Below the pieces are notes generated by a model, which saw only the letters and a program-made list of their open reading frames with translations, ran no database searches and was not told the DNA's origin. Shown piece by piece: positions 51,565 to 61,032 of a stretch of DNA of 64,000 bases. The DNA is from Rufibacter sp. XAAS-G3-1 (lineage in GTDB: Bacteria; Bacteroidota; Bacteroidia; Cytophagales; Hymenobacteraceae). Both the position numbers and the translations under genes were made by a program. Numbering within the stretch: the stretch's first letter is position 1; each line of letters starts with the position of its first letter. Location: positions 186,001 through 250,000 of the forward strand of contig NZ_JABFAM010000007.1 of the NCBI RefSeq assembly GCF_013623775.1. Direction: 5' to 3'.

Positions 51565-52919
51565 TTGGCGGGCGCTGTTGGTAGTTGCGGGCTTTCAAAG
51601 CCCAGTTTCCTCAACCCGCTCTGCACGTCTTTGTCGGCCATGAACAGTTTCCAGAGCAGGCCGGTGCGGTGGTTCTCAACCATGACGATAATGGGGCCCT
51701 GGTCAATGGCCAGGTGGGAGTTGGCGTACCAGTTGTGGTGTTCACTGAAGGCGTCCACAAAACCGTACTCGCCCCAGATTCTGTCGCCCAGGGTGTAGTA
51801 GAAATGCTTGAGGGCCTGCATGGAATACTCAGGCGTGTAAGGGAACGCAGACAGGGCTGCGGTAGGCGTAATGACGCCCAGGTCTTCAGTGGGGGAGTGG
51901 GCGGCGTAGCCCCGGTGGCTGTCAGAGGCGGTTAGCCCCCAGCTGTTGGCACTGTAGCCCTTGTATTGCTTGGGGTTCTGGATCACGTAGGCGCGGTTGA
52001 TGAGGGTGTGGTTTCTGTTCTGCTCCCAGTAGTCGGCGTAGTGGTCTTTGAGGCCGCGCGGGTCCAGGCCCAGGAAGGAGTAGTGGCTGAAGAACAGAGG
52101 GCCGCCGTAATCATAGCCCAGCGGGAGCTTGATGCCCAGGTACTCCCGCCCGTTGCGGAAGTGGTTGCTATTGGCCCAGCCCTGGTGGTAGACCTGCGGG
52201 CTGATTGAATATCTGGGAGATGCCGCCGCCAGCACGTAGGTGATCAGGCATTCGTTAAACCCCCGTATCTGGTGGTTCATGCTCCAGCCGTTGTTGGGGC
52301 TCCAGTGCCAGTACAGTACGTTCTGCCCCCCTTGGGTGTACCAGTTCCACTCAATGCCGTCCCACATTCCCTGGATTTTGCTGCGGAGCTGGTTTTCGGC
52401 GGGGGTGTTGCCGGTGAAATATTGCTTGGCGCAGATAAGGCCCTGGAACAGGAGGGACGTCTCCACCAGATCGCCGCCGTCGTCTTTGGGGCTGAAGCGG
52501 ATCACTTTGCCGGTCTCGCCGTTTAGCCAGTGTGGGAACACACCGTGGAACATGTCGGCCTTCCAGAGGAAGTTTACGATTTTGAGCGTCCGCTCGGCGG
52601 CCTGTTGCCGGGTAATCCAACCGCGCTCGGCGGCTACTATGATGGCCATGACCCCAAAGCCGGTACCGCCCGTGGTCACTACCTCGTTGCCGTAGTCAAA
52701 GGAGGTGTTGCTGCGTTCCCGGGCCATGCCGCTCACGGGGTGCCCAAAATCCCAGAAATATTTAAAGGTCTGTTTCTGCACCAAGTCCAGGAGTTGCTCA
52801 TCGGATAGGTTCTGGGGGCGTTGCAGGGCTTTTTTGGGGGGGGTACTGTTTTTACGTTGGCCAGTAGCCAGGTTGCCTACGAGCAGGCAGATAAGGAGGA
52901 AGACGGAAAGTTTCTTCAT
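51561..52919 (-). CDS. Glucoamylase-family protein, GH144-like (first copy)
   Basis: A 452-residue exported protein (signal MKKLSVFLLICLLVGNLATG) of the putative glucoamylase family (PF10091) that contains GH144 endo-beta-1,2-glucanases. Seen: LVQKQTFKYFWDFGHPVSGMARER near the N-terminus, TTGGTGFGVMAIIVA, SPKDDGGDLVETS, NVLYWHWSPNNGW, YGGPLFFSHYSFLGLDPRG, SWGLTASDSHRGYAAHSPTED and HLAIDQGPIIVMVENHRTGL, an (alpha/alpha)6-barrel pattern. The long frame upstream to 53144 is rejected because the ATG at 52919 gives the signal peptide. Coupled to the GH43 gene by a four-base overlap. Confidence 0.85.
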   Translation of the reverse strand: MKKLSVFLLICLLVGNLATGQRKNSTPPKKALQRPQNLSDEQLLDLVQKQTFKYFWDFGHPVSGMARERSNTSFDYGNEVVTTGGTGFGVMAIIVAAERGWITRQQAAERTLKIVNFLWKADMFHGVFPHWLNGETGKVIRFSPKDDGGDLVETSLLFQGLICAKQYFTGNTPAENQLRSKIQGMWDGIEWNWYTQGGQNVLYWHWSPNNGWSMNHQIRGFNECLITYVLAAASPRYSISPQVYHQGWANSNHFRNGREYLGIKLPLGYDYGGPLFFSHYSFLGLDPRGLKDHYADYWEQNRNHTLINRAYVIQNPKQYKGYSANSWGLTASDSHRGYAAHSPTEDLGVITPTAALSAFPYTPEYSMQALKHFYYTLGDRIWGEYGFVDAFSEHHNWYANSHLAIDQGPIIVMVENHRTGLLWKLFMADKDVQSGLRKLGFESPQLPTAPAK

Positions 52920-53097
52920 AGGTGGTAAAGGCTGATGGGAAGGAAGGTAAAGCAGTGGCTGCGGTACGTTTGCCTCCCGGGTAAAGGGTAAAGAGGGGAG
53001 TGCCGCCGGGCAAAGCGTTCCTGGCGCGGTTAGACTCCCCCATGAAAGAACTGGTGACGGGCAGGGGCTAAGAACCCGGGCCTTAGAAGTAGAAGGG

Positions 53098-53137
53098 CGT
53101 TTCTGGGCTGTTTTTAGTGAAACAGCCCAGAAACGCA
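53098..53137. repeat. H-family palindrome (near-perfect)
   Basis: GCGTTTCTGGGCTGTTT ... AAACAGCCCAGAAACGC with 17-bp arms, 20 bases beyond the LamG lipoprotein stop codon on the minus strand and upstream of the first GH144-like gene. Confidence 0.65.
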
Positions 53138-53156
53138 CCCTCAACTGGGCAGGTGG

Positions 53157-54428
53157 TTATTTTTCAGTGTTGTACATGGCCAATACCTCGGCCCCGGTTA
53201 AGGCGGTGTGGAAAATCCTTACTTCATCCAAGCTGCCTCTGAAGTGGTTGGCGGTGGTGAAATTATAGCCTCCCCAAGGCTCTGCGGCCCACAGCGTGCC
53301 TCCCCTGGACTGGTTGAAGCCAAGGGCCAACTTATTTTCCACTTCAGTATTGGCGTTGAATTTTATTCCCTTCACCGTTTTCAGTTTTTCGGTGTCTGGC
53401 AACAAGGTGAAATTGTCTTTCTCCATCAGCTCGCCGTTGATGTACAGGTACCTTGATTTAGTGGCGCTGTTGAACACGAAGGTGATGTGGGCCCATTTGT
53501 CTTTTAGCAAAGCGGCCACCCCGCCAGAGCCGGTAAGGTCTTTGCGGGTTTCAACCGCCGCCCATCCGCCGTTGGCGGCGTTTTTCCCGTCGCCGTTGAA
53601 GAAGAAGTCGTTGGAGCCAGTGGTTCCGTCTGCCCACTCAAACCTGTTCCCCATTTTAATGGAGCCATAGTCGCCGGCCACCTCCATGGAAAGCCCGTGG
53701 AAAGCACCCAGCCCAAACACAAAGTGCGCCTTAGGTTTGCCGCTGGCATCTACATGGTCTGTGGAGACCGCCTTCATCCAGAAACTCATGGTGAAATTAG
53801 TGGCGTTGATGAGTTGCGCGCCGTCGGGGATTTCAATGATGGAGGTGGTTCCGTTGAAAACGGCCGCGGCGTTGGCCTGGTTTTTCCGGTCTGGGCCGTA
53901 CGTGATGCCCACCATGCCGCTGGACGGGGCCGAGAAGGAGCCTAAGGCATCAGCGGCGTTGCCGTTGAACGACCAATGCGCAATAACGCCGGGCATTGGG
54001 GCCGTACCGGCCGTGGTGAAGCTTTTGGTCATGGCCGGCAGGGTTTGCCCGTCAGCAGATTTCATGGCCCCAACGCTTAGGGTGTAGGCGGTTCCGGCCG
54101 TGAGGGTGGCAGACGGGGTAAGGGTAACCTCTGCCCCAGTCACCGTCACGTTGGCGGGCACGTTGGCGGTTTGGCCTTGCTTTGTGAGCGTTACGGTGGT
54201 GTTAGTGGCACTGGCGGGGTCTACGTTGGTAGAGAAAGTGGCTTTGATTGGGGCATCAGTAGGTACGTTGGTGGCGGCGGCAGAAGTGTTGAGGTCTACT
54301 GTGCCGACCATCAGTGACTGAAGCACAAACTTGGTTGGCTCTGGGGCATCATCTTCGCCACAGGCGGTAAAACAGAGAAAGGTGATGGCTGCCAGCCATA
54401 GTTTCCAGCGGTTTAATTGATTTTTCAT
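53157..54428 (-). CDS. Lipoprotein with Ig-like and LamG (concanavalin-like) domains
   Basis: A 423-residue lipoprotein (signal ...ITFLCFTACGEDD, acylated Cys24). Residues about 30-140 form a bacterial Ig-like domain (DAPIKATFSTNVDPASATN, LTAGTAYTLSVG) and about 150-420 a LamG/concanavalin-like lectin domain (VIAHWSFNGNAADALG at the start, NHFRGSLDEVRIFHTALTGAEV at the end). The position between the two GH144-like genes and the SusC/SusD pair suggests a surface glycan-binding protein of the locus. No catalytic residues recognised. Confidence 0.8.
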   Translation of the reverse strand: MKNQLNRWKLWLAAITFLCFTACGEDDAPEPTKFVLQSLMVGTVDLNTSAAATNVPTDAPIKATFSTNVDPASATNTTVTLTKQGQTANVPANVTVTGAEVTLTPSATLTAGTAYTLSVGAMKSADGQTLPAMTKSFTTAGTAPMPGVIAHWSFNGNAADALGSFSAPSSGMVGITYGPDRKNQANAAAVFNGTTSIIEIPDGAQLINATNFTMSFWMKAVSTDHVDASGKPKAHFVFGLGAFHGLSMEVAGDYGSIKMGNRFEWADGTTGSNDFFFNGDGKNAANGGWAAVETRKDLTGSGGVAALLKDKWAHITFVFNSATKSRYLYINGELMEKDNFTLLPDTEKLKTVKGIKFNANTEVENKLALGFNQSRGGTLWAAEPWGGYNFTTANHFRGSLDEVRIFHTALTGAEVLAMYNTEK

Positions 54429-54631
54429 GCAGATGTTTGTTTTTGATTGTATGGGTGGATGTATAAGAAGAATCTGACCTGAAAGCGTTTTCTCCCCGTT
54501 AGGGCCGGTTTACCCCAGAAACAGGGTTTCATGGAAGATTTACCTTGCTTGTTTGGCTCTGTGCCGGAAAGGAGCCTCTTCATCTGCCCCGGTAAACGGA
54601 GACGTTTGCCGGGACAGAAGCAATGGTATTG

Positions 54632-56266
54632 TTAATGGAGAAAGACCGTAAGGGTTTTGTTGACGGAAGCGTTCTTGAGCCGTAAGCGGTAGGTGGCCGG
54701 GGGCAGGGTCTTCCCGAAACGGACGGTGTGCAGGCCGTTGGCTTTGGTTTCGTTGGTCCAGATGGTTTCCACCACGGTACCGTCGCCTTTTTCTACCGTG
54801 AGCGTAAGGCCAGGGGCATTGTTGACGGCTACTTCCAGTTGGTAGGCATCGGCGTCTGGGTGCTTCAGGAGGTCTACCAGATTTGCCTGTACCTCCGGCA
54901 CGGCCAGCGGGAAACCGGTCTCATAGACAGGCTTGGAGAGGTTGGCTTTGGCGAGCCCCGCCTGAATCTCCGGCAGGTTGGTGAAGAGCGACCATAAAAG
55001 CCCGCTACGGTAGTTCTCAATCATGGTCACAATGGGCCCCTGGTCAATGGCCAGGTTCTGGGTGCCCACCCAGTTCCTGGATTTGTTGTACGCATCATAA
55101 GGGCCGTAGGGGCCTATCATGGTGGTATTCAGGTCTTTGTAGAGGTGCCGCAGCACCTGCATGGAATAATAGGGGGTGTACGGAAAAGAAGACAGGGCGG
55201 CCGTGGGCGACACGGTGCCGTTGTCATTGGTGGGGCTGTGCGCCGTGTAGCCGTTGTAGGTGTCTGAGGCCGTAAGCCCCCAAAGGCTGGCGGAGTAACC
55301 GTAGTGCTTAGGGGCCGTGTGAAGGCTGTAAGACCGGTTGATGAGCGTATGCGTCACATTCTGCCGCCAGTAGTTGGTGTACTGATCCTGCAGCTGCCTG
55401 GGGTCTAGGCTTATAAAGGAGTAATGGGAAAAGAACAGAGGGCCTCCCAGCCGTTCCCCCAGATCAAGGGTATAGCCTTCATAGGTGTTGCCGTTCCGGA
55501 AAGGCCCGCCGCTGGTCCAGGTGTTGCGGTAAACGGTGGCGCTAACCGGGTGGGTAGGGGAGGACAAGGCCAGGACATGGGCAATGAGGCCTTCGTTCCA
55601 GCCTCTGATGGGCATGTTCATGTCCCAGCCGTAGGTTGGGCTCCAGTGCCAGTAGAGCAGGTTGTCGCCGCGGGAGGCGTACCAGTCCCACTCCACGGTT
55701 TCCCAGAGCTGGGTGATTTTGGTGCGGAGGGCGGCCTCCCTGGCATCTGCGCCGTTGAAGTAGGCCCGCGCGGTTAACAGACCGTTTACCAGAAAGGCGG
55801 TCTCTATCACGTCGCCGCCGTTGTCTTTCTGGCTGAAACTCATGACTTTCCCGGTGTTGCCGTTGATCCAGTGGCTCCAGACCCCGTGGAACCTGTCGGC
55901 CGAGGCCAGGAAATCGCATATCTTGTGCAGGCGGTCTACGGCCTGGGCGCGGGTGACAAAACCACGGTCTGCCCCTACCACAAGGGCCTGCACCCCAAAG
56001 CCCGAACCGCCGCTGGTGACCATGTCGCCGGAGGTGGTGCGTTCCCGGGCCATGCCTGAGGCCGGGTGGGCAAAATCCCAGAAATACTTGAACGTTTCGC
56101 GCTGTACCTGGTCCAGGAGCTGTTTGTCTTCGGCCGTGGAAGACGGGGCCAGGGTCTGCGGTTGGTCCGGGAGGGGGGCGTCGTTCTCTTTGCAGCCCTG
56201 GGTACTACCGCCCAAACAAAGAAGGGCGATGAGTACCAGAGGGAGTTGCTTTGCAAAATTCAGCAT
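54632..56266 (-). CDS. Glucoamylase-family lipoprotein, GH144-like (second copy), with extra C-terminal domain
   Basis: A 544-residue paralogue of the protein at 51561-52919. It shares VQRETFKYFWDFAHPASGMARER, NLLYWHWSPTYGW, GGPLFFSHYSFISLDPRQ, LWGLTASDTYNGYTAHSPTND and NLAIDQGPIVTMIENYRSGL. The N-terminus (LLCLGGSTQGCKEN) has a lipobox-like cysteine, so it may sit on the outer membrane. After the catalytic barrel an extra domain of about 90 residues (AYQLEVAVNNAPGLTLTVEK ... LPPATYRLRLKNASVNKTLT) recalls a beta-sandwich or sorting-type tail. Likely an endo-acting glucanase that makes oligosaccharides for SusC/SusD uptake. Confidence 0.82.
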   Translation of the reverse strand: MLNFAKQLPLVLIALLCLGGSTQGCKENDAPLPDQPQTLAPSSTAEDKQLLDQVQRETFKYFWDFAHPASGMARERTTSGDMVTSGGSGFGVQALVVGADRGFVTRAQAVDRLHKICDFLASADRFHGVWSHWINGNTGKVMSFSQKDNGGDVIETAFLVNGLLTARAYFNGADAREAALRTKITQLWETVEWDWYASRGDNLLYWHWSPTYGWDMNMPIRGWNEGLIAHVLALSSPTHPVSATVYRNTWTSGGPFRNGNTYEGYTLDLGERLGGPLFFSHYSFISLDPRQLQDQYTNYWRQNVTHTLINRSYSLHTAPKHYGYSASLWGLTASDTYNGYTAHSPTNDNGTVSPTAALSSFPYTPYYSMQVLRHLYKDLNTTMIGPYGPYDAYNKSRNWVGTQNLAIDQGPIVTMIENYRSGLLWSLFTNLPEIQAGLAKANLSKPVYETGFPLAVPEVQANLVDLLKHPDADAYQLEVAVNNAPGLTLTVEKGDGTVVETIWTNETKANGLHTVRFGKTLPPATYRLRLKNASVNKTLTVFLH

Positions 56267-56332
56267 ATGTCTGTTTGTGTTTGTTCTTAGCCGGTAAGCT
56301 CTAAGGCCGTTGGCTACTAAATGGGAATTCAA

Positions 56333-56544
56333 CTTTCGCCTTGCTCAGGTAGGAAGCGTTTTAGGGCTCTTTTTTCAGAAACAGGCCTAAAAACACTTCC
56401 CGTCCCCGCCGAGCAAGGCGCCCCGCCCGTAGCCTGAAGCCGTTTCAAGGGTGGTTCCCCAAAAGCAGGCCTAAAACGCCGGTGTCGCTTAGGAGTGTAA
56501 AGTACAGGGGCAGGGAAGCACCCGCCTCCCTGCCCCTGTACGGG
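56333..56544. repeat. Two H-family palindromes between the second GH144-like gene and susD
   Basis: About 56351-56392 (AAGCGTTTTAGGGCTCTTTT ... AACAGGCCTAAAAACACTT) and a weaker one at 56448-56482 (ending AAAGCAGGCCTAAAACGCC). A short hairpin of GGGGCAGGGA/TCCCTGCCCC (56507-56536) lies just past the susD stop and may act as terminator or attenuate transcription between receptor and enzyme genes. Confidence 0.55.
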
Positions 56545-58035
56545 TTAGTAATTGGGGTTCTGGGTAAGGACTCCGGCAGATTTGTCTATCTCGCTTTGTG
56601 GAATAGGCATCACTTCATGTTTGCCGGTCACAAAGTTTTTACCGGCGGCGCGTAACACATCGCCGGCAATGCCCCAGCGCACCAGGTCATAAAAACGCTC
56701 GTGCTCCATGGCCAGCTCAATGCGCCGCTCCTGGCGGATCAAGGTGCGGAGGGCGGCCTGGTTGCGTTCCGTGATTCTGGGTAAGATGGCCGCGTTGTTG
56801 CCCCGGGCGCGGGCGCGCACCATCTCCAGGTTGGCCAAGGCGATGTCTGTGTTGGCCGTGCCACCCAGTTCATTGGCGGCCTCGGCGGCCATGAGCACCA
56901 CATCCGCGTAGCGGAGAAGGCGGATGTTCATCCAGTACCCTTTCTGGTTGCCCACGGTGGTGCGTACGCTGGGGTTGGTGTACACCTTCTGGTTGTAGCG
57001 CTCGTTAGGCGGGGTGGTCTGCATGGTTTCCCCGTAAGGCGTGGTTTCGCCCCGGTACAGGATGGTGGCCTCCCGGCGCGGGTCGTTCGGCTCATAGGCA
57101 TTGTGCAGGAGAAGCGACGGCGAGTTGAAGCCCCAGCCCAAGTCTTGCGCGCCGGAGCCCCGGAAACCCTGCACCTCGGCATACTGGGTGCCAAACTGGT
57201 TGGTGCGGGTGTAGACCGCCTGCACCTCAAACACAGATTCGCGGCTGTTTTCCCGGGTTTCAGTGAAAATCTGGTTGTACGGCACGCTCAAGTCATACAT
57301 GCCCGAGCCCATCACTGCCTGGGCGCTGGACAAGGCCGCCCCCCATTTCTGCTGGTAGAGATACACTTTGGCCAGCATGGCCTGGGCCGTCCAACTGGTG
57401 GGCCGGCCGGCAAAACCGGTTCCCCAGGACGAAGGCAGGCTGGCGGCCGCAAACTGGAGGTCTTGCTCAATAAAGGCGTAAAGCTGGGCCTTGGAAGACT
57501 GCGGGATGTTGAAGTTATCGCCTTCGGCGAAGACTTTGTCTACAATGGGTACCCGGCCGTAGGTTCTTACCAGGTTAAAGTACAGATACGCCCTGATGAA
57601 CCGGGCCTCGGCCTGCGAAGTGGTGTAATCTTCTGGGGTGATGGTGCTTCTGAGGGCCTCGGCCTGTTGGAGCACAATGTTGCATTTGCTGATAGCCGTG
57701 TAGTGCGCCCGGTAAAAATCTGTGATGAGGCCGTTGGCGGGCAGGATAGTGAAGTTGTCCAGGGCCAGTTGGTCGGCTCCGTCGGCCGGGGTGCTGCCTT
57801 TGTCGGCGTCGTCTGAGGTAATGCTGGTGATGCCCACGAACGCGAACGCGTGCACGCCCCAAGACCGCAGGTCTGAATACATGCCGTACACGTACTGGGT
57901 AAGCCCCCCGGCAGGGTACGTCTCGGTGGTGAATCTGCCCAGCGGCTCCCGGTCCAAGAAATCGTTGCAGGAGAGGCCGGTAAGGGAAAGTGACCCCAGC
58001 AGGGCGATGGAGGTATATTTAGATAGCTTTTTCAT
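56545..58035 (-). CDS. SusD/RagB family nutrient-binding outer-membrane lipoprotein
   Basis: A 496-residue SusD-type lipoprotein (LTGLSCNDFLDREPLG; acylated Cys23 followed by the family start CxDFLDREP). The N-terminal helices are TPR-like (ALDNFTILPANGLITDFYRAHYTAISKCNIVLQ in segments, ARFIRAYLYFNLVRTYG), and the C-terminal part holds RIELAMEHERFYDLVRWG. SusD caps the SusC barrel and binds the glycan. The gene begins six bases after the end of susC, so the two are co-translated. Confidence 0.93.
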   Translation of the reverse strand: MKKLSKYTSIALLGSLSLTGLSCNDFLDREPLGRFTTETYPAGGLTQYVYGMYSDLRSWGVHAFAFVGITSITSDDADKGSTPADGADQLALDNFTILPANGLITDFYRAHYTAISKCNIVLQQAEALRSTITPEDYTTSQAEARFIRAYLYFNLVRTYGRVPIVDKVFAEGDNFNIPQSSKAQLYAFIEQDLQFAAASLPSSWGTGFAGRPTSWTAQAMLAKVYLYQQKWGAALSSAQAVMGSGMYDLSVPYNQIFTETRENSRESVFEVQAVYTRTNQFGTQYAEVQGFRGSGAQDLGWGFNSPSLLLHNAYEPNDPRREATILYRGETTPYGETMQTTPPNERYNQKVYTNPSVRTTVGNQKGYWMNIRLLRYADVVLMAAEAANELGGTANTDIALANLEMVRARARGNNAAILPRITERNQAALRTLIRQERRIELAMEHERFYDLVRWGIAGDVLRAAGKNFVTGKHEVMPIPQSEIDKSAGVLTQNPNY

Positions 58036-58041
58036 ACAGAC

Positions 58042-61032
58042 TTAGAAATTAATGTTGATGCCTCCGGTAAAGATGGACGGTACCGGATAGGTGCCGTTGT
58101 CAACGCCAGAGCTCAATGGCCCCCCGCCAACCTCTGGCGAGTACCCGGTGGCCTTGGTGAAGGTCTTGAGGTTCTGGGCGTTCACGTAGATTTTTGCCCC
58201 TTTCATGCGGAGTTTCTCCAGCACACCTCCCCGCAGGTTATAGCCCAGGGTAAGGTTTCTGATCCGGAAATAGTCTCCTTTCTCCAGAAAGTAGTCGGAG
58301 GGCAGGAAGTTCTGGGCGCGGGTGTTGTCTAAGATGGGCTCAAAGGTAGAGGTGCCTGGGCCGGTCCAGCGGTTAAACCGGCGGGCTTCGTAGTTCAGGA
58401 TGGAGAAATTTTGGGCAATGCGGTTGTTGTAAATGTGGTTTCCGGCTACGCCTTGTACATCTACCCCCAGTTCAAACCCTTTAAAGGTTAAGTTTACGGA
58501 AGCTCCGTAGGTTAACTCTGGGGTGGGCGAGCCAATATACGTACGGTCTTTGTCATTAAAGATGCCGTCGCCGTTTACGTCTTTGAAACGGATGTCACCT
58601 GGTTTGGCGGTGGTGGCCTGTAAAGAGCCGGCTACCTCTTCGGGGGTTTGGAAGATACCGTCATGCACGTAGCCGTAAAAGTGACCGATTGGGTAATTGA
58701 CGGACGTTCTGGAAAAGTTACCCGCAAAGATGTTAAATCCTTCGTTTTCCCCCAGGGCCAGCACCTCGTTATGGATGGTGGTCAGGTTGGCGCTCACGCT
58801 GTAGCCGAAATCCCCTTTCTGGTCGTTCAAAGTGCCTGAGAACTCAAATCCCCGGTTCAGAACAGTGCCGGCGTTCACTAAGGTGGTGGGAACGCCCACG
58901 GTGGCTTGGCGTTCTATGGTGGTTAAGATGTCTTTTGTTTTGCGGTTGTAGTAATCTACCTCAATGCTGAGTTTGTTGTTGAGCGTTACGAGCTCTACGC
59001 CCGCATCAAAGCCTTCAATCTTTTCCCACCTAATGCCGGGGTTAGGCACGTAGGCGGGCACGGCGGCTGGGTAGATCTGCTCCCCGAACACTGCCGAGAC
59101 CCCGGTGTTTAGCGTAGGGTAGATGACGTAGTCGCCCTGTTGGTTTCCCTGCTGGCCCCAAGACGTTTTCAGTTTGAGGAAGTTGACGAAACTCTGGCTC
59201 TGCATGAAGTTCTCCTCACTGATGACCCAGCCGGCACCTACCGCAGGAAAGTTGTCGTACTGGTTCACGGGGCCAAACCGAGAGGTTCCGTCGCGGCGCA
59301 GGGACGCATTCAGCAAATATTTGCTGGCGAACGCGTAATTCACCCGGATAAACGTGGCTGCCAGGGCGTTTTCGCTGGCCCCGCCACCGTTGCGCTGGGT
59401 TTCCCGGTCATTGCTGATGCCCAGGTACCAGAAATCTGGGTTGTTGGGGATGGGGGTAGTGAGGCCCTGCACAGAACCACTCACGTTGTCATTGCCGCTG
59501 TACTGCATGGTGGCGCCCACCAGCACAGTTACATCATGTTTCTCCTGGAAGGTTTTGCTGTAAGTGAGAAGGTGGTCTTGCTGCCAGGCGGTGAAAGTGC
59601 TTTTGGATTGGTTAACCCCGCTCACGTCATTGAACTGGGCCCGCTGGTCACCGTACCCAATGGAATAGATGGGGGTATAGCCCCTGCTTTGGTTAAAGCC
59701 CAGATCTGTGAAGAAGGTGGAGCGCCAGGTGAAGTTCTGCAGGAACTTCACCTCAGCGAAGGCAGACCCTACCAAGCGGTAGCCGTTGCTGACGTTGGTT
59801 CCCTTGTTTATTTCCATGAAGGCGACCGGGTTGGCCACCTGCGCCCGCTGGAAAGCGGGCCCAGAGTTGTAGGCCCCCGTTTCATGGTACGGGTTGTACA
59901 CGGGGGCAGCCCAAAGCGAACCTGAAATGCTGCCCGTGGCGGGGGTGCGGTCCCAACGGAACAGGCTCAGGTCGGCGCCTACCTTCACGTGCTTATTCAC
60001 GGTGAACTCATCGCGCAAGTGGGCGGTGTATCTTTTGTAAGAGTCGTATTTCACCAGGCCCTCCTGGTTGAAGTAACTAAGGCTTAGGCTGGCCGAGTTG
60101 CGCTCCGAGGCGGTGGAAATGCTGACGCTGTTGTTGTTGATGAAGGCGTTTTGCCGGAGAATCTGGTCTTGCCAGTCCGTGTTGGCGGTGTAGCCGTTGA
60201 ACTCAAAGTCATAGGGAGACTGGCCCAAGTTGGTGAGCTGCTCATTGTAGAGTTGCTTGAACTGGGCCGCGTTGGCCACCTCAATCTTCTGCCCAACCCG
60301 CTGAATACCCGCGTAGCTGTTCACGTTGATGTTGGTCTCGCCCTGTTTGGCGCGTTTGGTAGTGATGATGATCACCCCGTTGGCACCCTGCAGACCAAAG
60401 ATGGCCAGCGAGGAGGCATCCTTCAGAATCTCCATGGAGGCAATGTCATTGGGGTTTACAAAATCAATGTTATTGGTGAAGATGCCGTCTACTACATACA
60501 GCGGGGAGACCCCGTTGATAGAACCCACACCTCTGATACGGATGCTGGGGGAAGAACCCGGCGAGCCGTTGTTGGTGATCAGCACCCCGGCCGCCTTTCC
60601 CTGGAGGGCGTTCAAGGGATTTGGCACGGGTACGTCTTCAAATTCCTCGGCTTTCAAAGACACAATGGAACCTGTCACATCGCGCTTCTGCTGGGTGCCG
60701 TAACCAATCACCACAACCTGTTCCAATTCATTGGAAGTGCTTTGCAGCTGCACATTGACGGTGGTTCTGCCGTTCACCGCTACCTCCTGGGGGCTGTACC
60801 CCAGATAGCTGAAAACCAGCACACCAGTAGAGGGCACATTGGCGAGGGTATAGTCTCCATTCACATCCGTTTGGGTGCCCAGAGTGGAGCCTTTTAGTTG
60901 AACGCTGGCCCCAATCAGGTTTTCGGGGGGAGTGCCGCTTGTGATTTTTCCTCTTACCGTAAGCAGCTCCTGCGCGTGCAAGGCTGGGATTAGGAAGAGG
61001 GAAAGCAAAATAGTCAGTAAGGTTTTACGCAT
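58042..61032 (-). CDS. SusC/RagA family TonB-linked outer-membrane receptor
   Basis: A 996-residue TonB-dependent transporter (signal MRKTLLTILLSLFLIPALHA). A carboxypeptidase-regulatory-like domain (about 22-105) is followed by the plug with SusC signatures LNALQGKAAGVLI, SPSIRIRGVGS, PLYVVDGIF and ASMEILKDASSLAIFGLQGANG, and a 22-stranded barrel ending in FTGGININF. It imports oligosaccharides together with SusD. The ATG at 61032 is chosen because it gives the signal peptide; the longer frame to 61083 has 17 extra residues. No FecR/sigma pair is present; control is likely by the Y_Y_Y regulator upstream. Confidence 0.94.
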   Translation of the reverse strand: MRKTLLTILLSLFLIPALHAQELLTVRGKITSGTPPENLIGASVQLKGSTLGTQTDVNGDYTLANVPSTGVLVFSYLGYSPQEVAVNGRTTVNVQLQSTSNELEQVVVIGYGTQQKRDVTGSIVSLKAEEFEDVPVPNPLNALQGKAAGVLITNNGSPGSSPSIRIRGVGSINGVSPLYVVDGIFTNNIDFVNPNDIASMEILKDASSLAIFGLQGANGVIIITTKRAKQGETNINVNSYAGIQRVGQKIEVANAAQFKQLYNEQLTNLGQSPYDFEFNGYTANTDWQDQILRQNAFINNNSVSISTASERNSASLSLSYFNQEGLVKYDSYKRYTAHLRDEFTVNKHVKVGADLSLFRWDRTPATGSISGSLWAAPVYNPYHETGAYNSGPAFQRAQVANPVAFMEINKGTNVSNGYRLVGSAFAEVKFLQNFTWRSTFFTDLGFNQSRGYTPIYSIGYGDQRAQFNDVSGVNQSKSTFTAWQQDHLLTYSKTFQEKHDVTVLVGATMQYSGNDNVSGSVQGLTTPIPNNPDFWYLGISNDRETQRNGGGASENALAATFIRVNYAFASKYLLNASLRRDGTSRFGPVNQYDNFPAVGAGWVISEENFMQSQSFVNFLKLKTSWGQQGNQQGDYVIYPTLNTGVSAVFGEQIYPAAVPAYVPNPGIRWEKIEGFDAGVELVTLNNKLSIEVDYYNRKTKDILTTIERQATVGVPTTLVNAGTVLNRGFEFSGTLNDQKGDFGYSVSANLTTIHNEVLALGENEGFNIFAGNFSRTSVNYPIGHFYGYVHDGIFQTPEEVAGSLQATTAKPGDIRFKDVNGDGIFNDKDRTYIGSPTPELTYGASVNLTFKGFELGVDVQGVAGNHIYNNRIAQNFSILNYEARRFNRWTGPGTSTFEPILDNTRAQNFLPSDYFLEKGDYFRIRNLTLGYNLRGGVLEKLRMKGAKIYVNAQNLKTFTKATGYSPEVGGGPLSSGVDNGTYPVPSIFTGGININF

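Noticed and set aside
52920-53144. N-terminal extension of the first GH144-like protein by 75 residues
   Set aside because: Would place the signal peptide in the middle of the protein and runs over an H palindrome.
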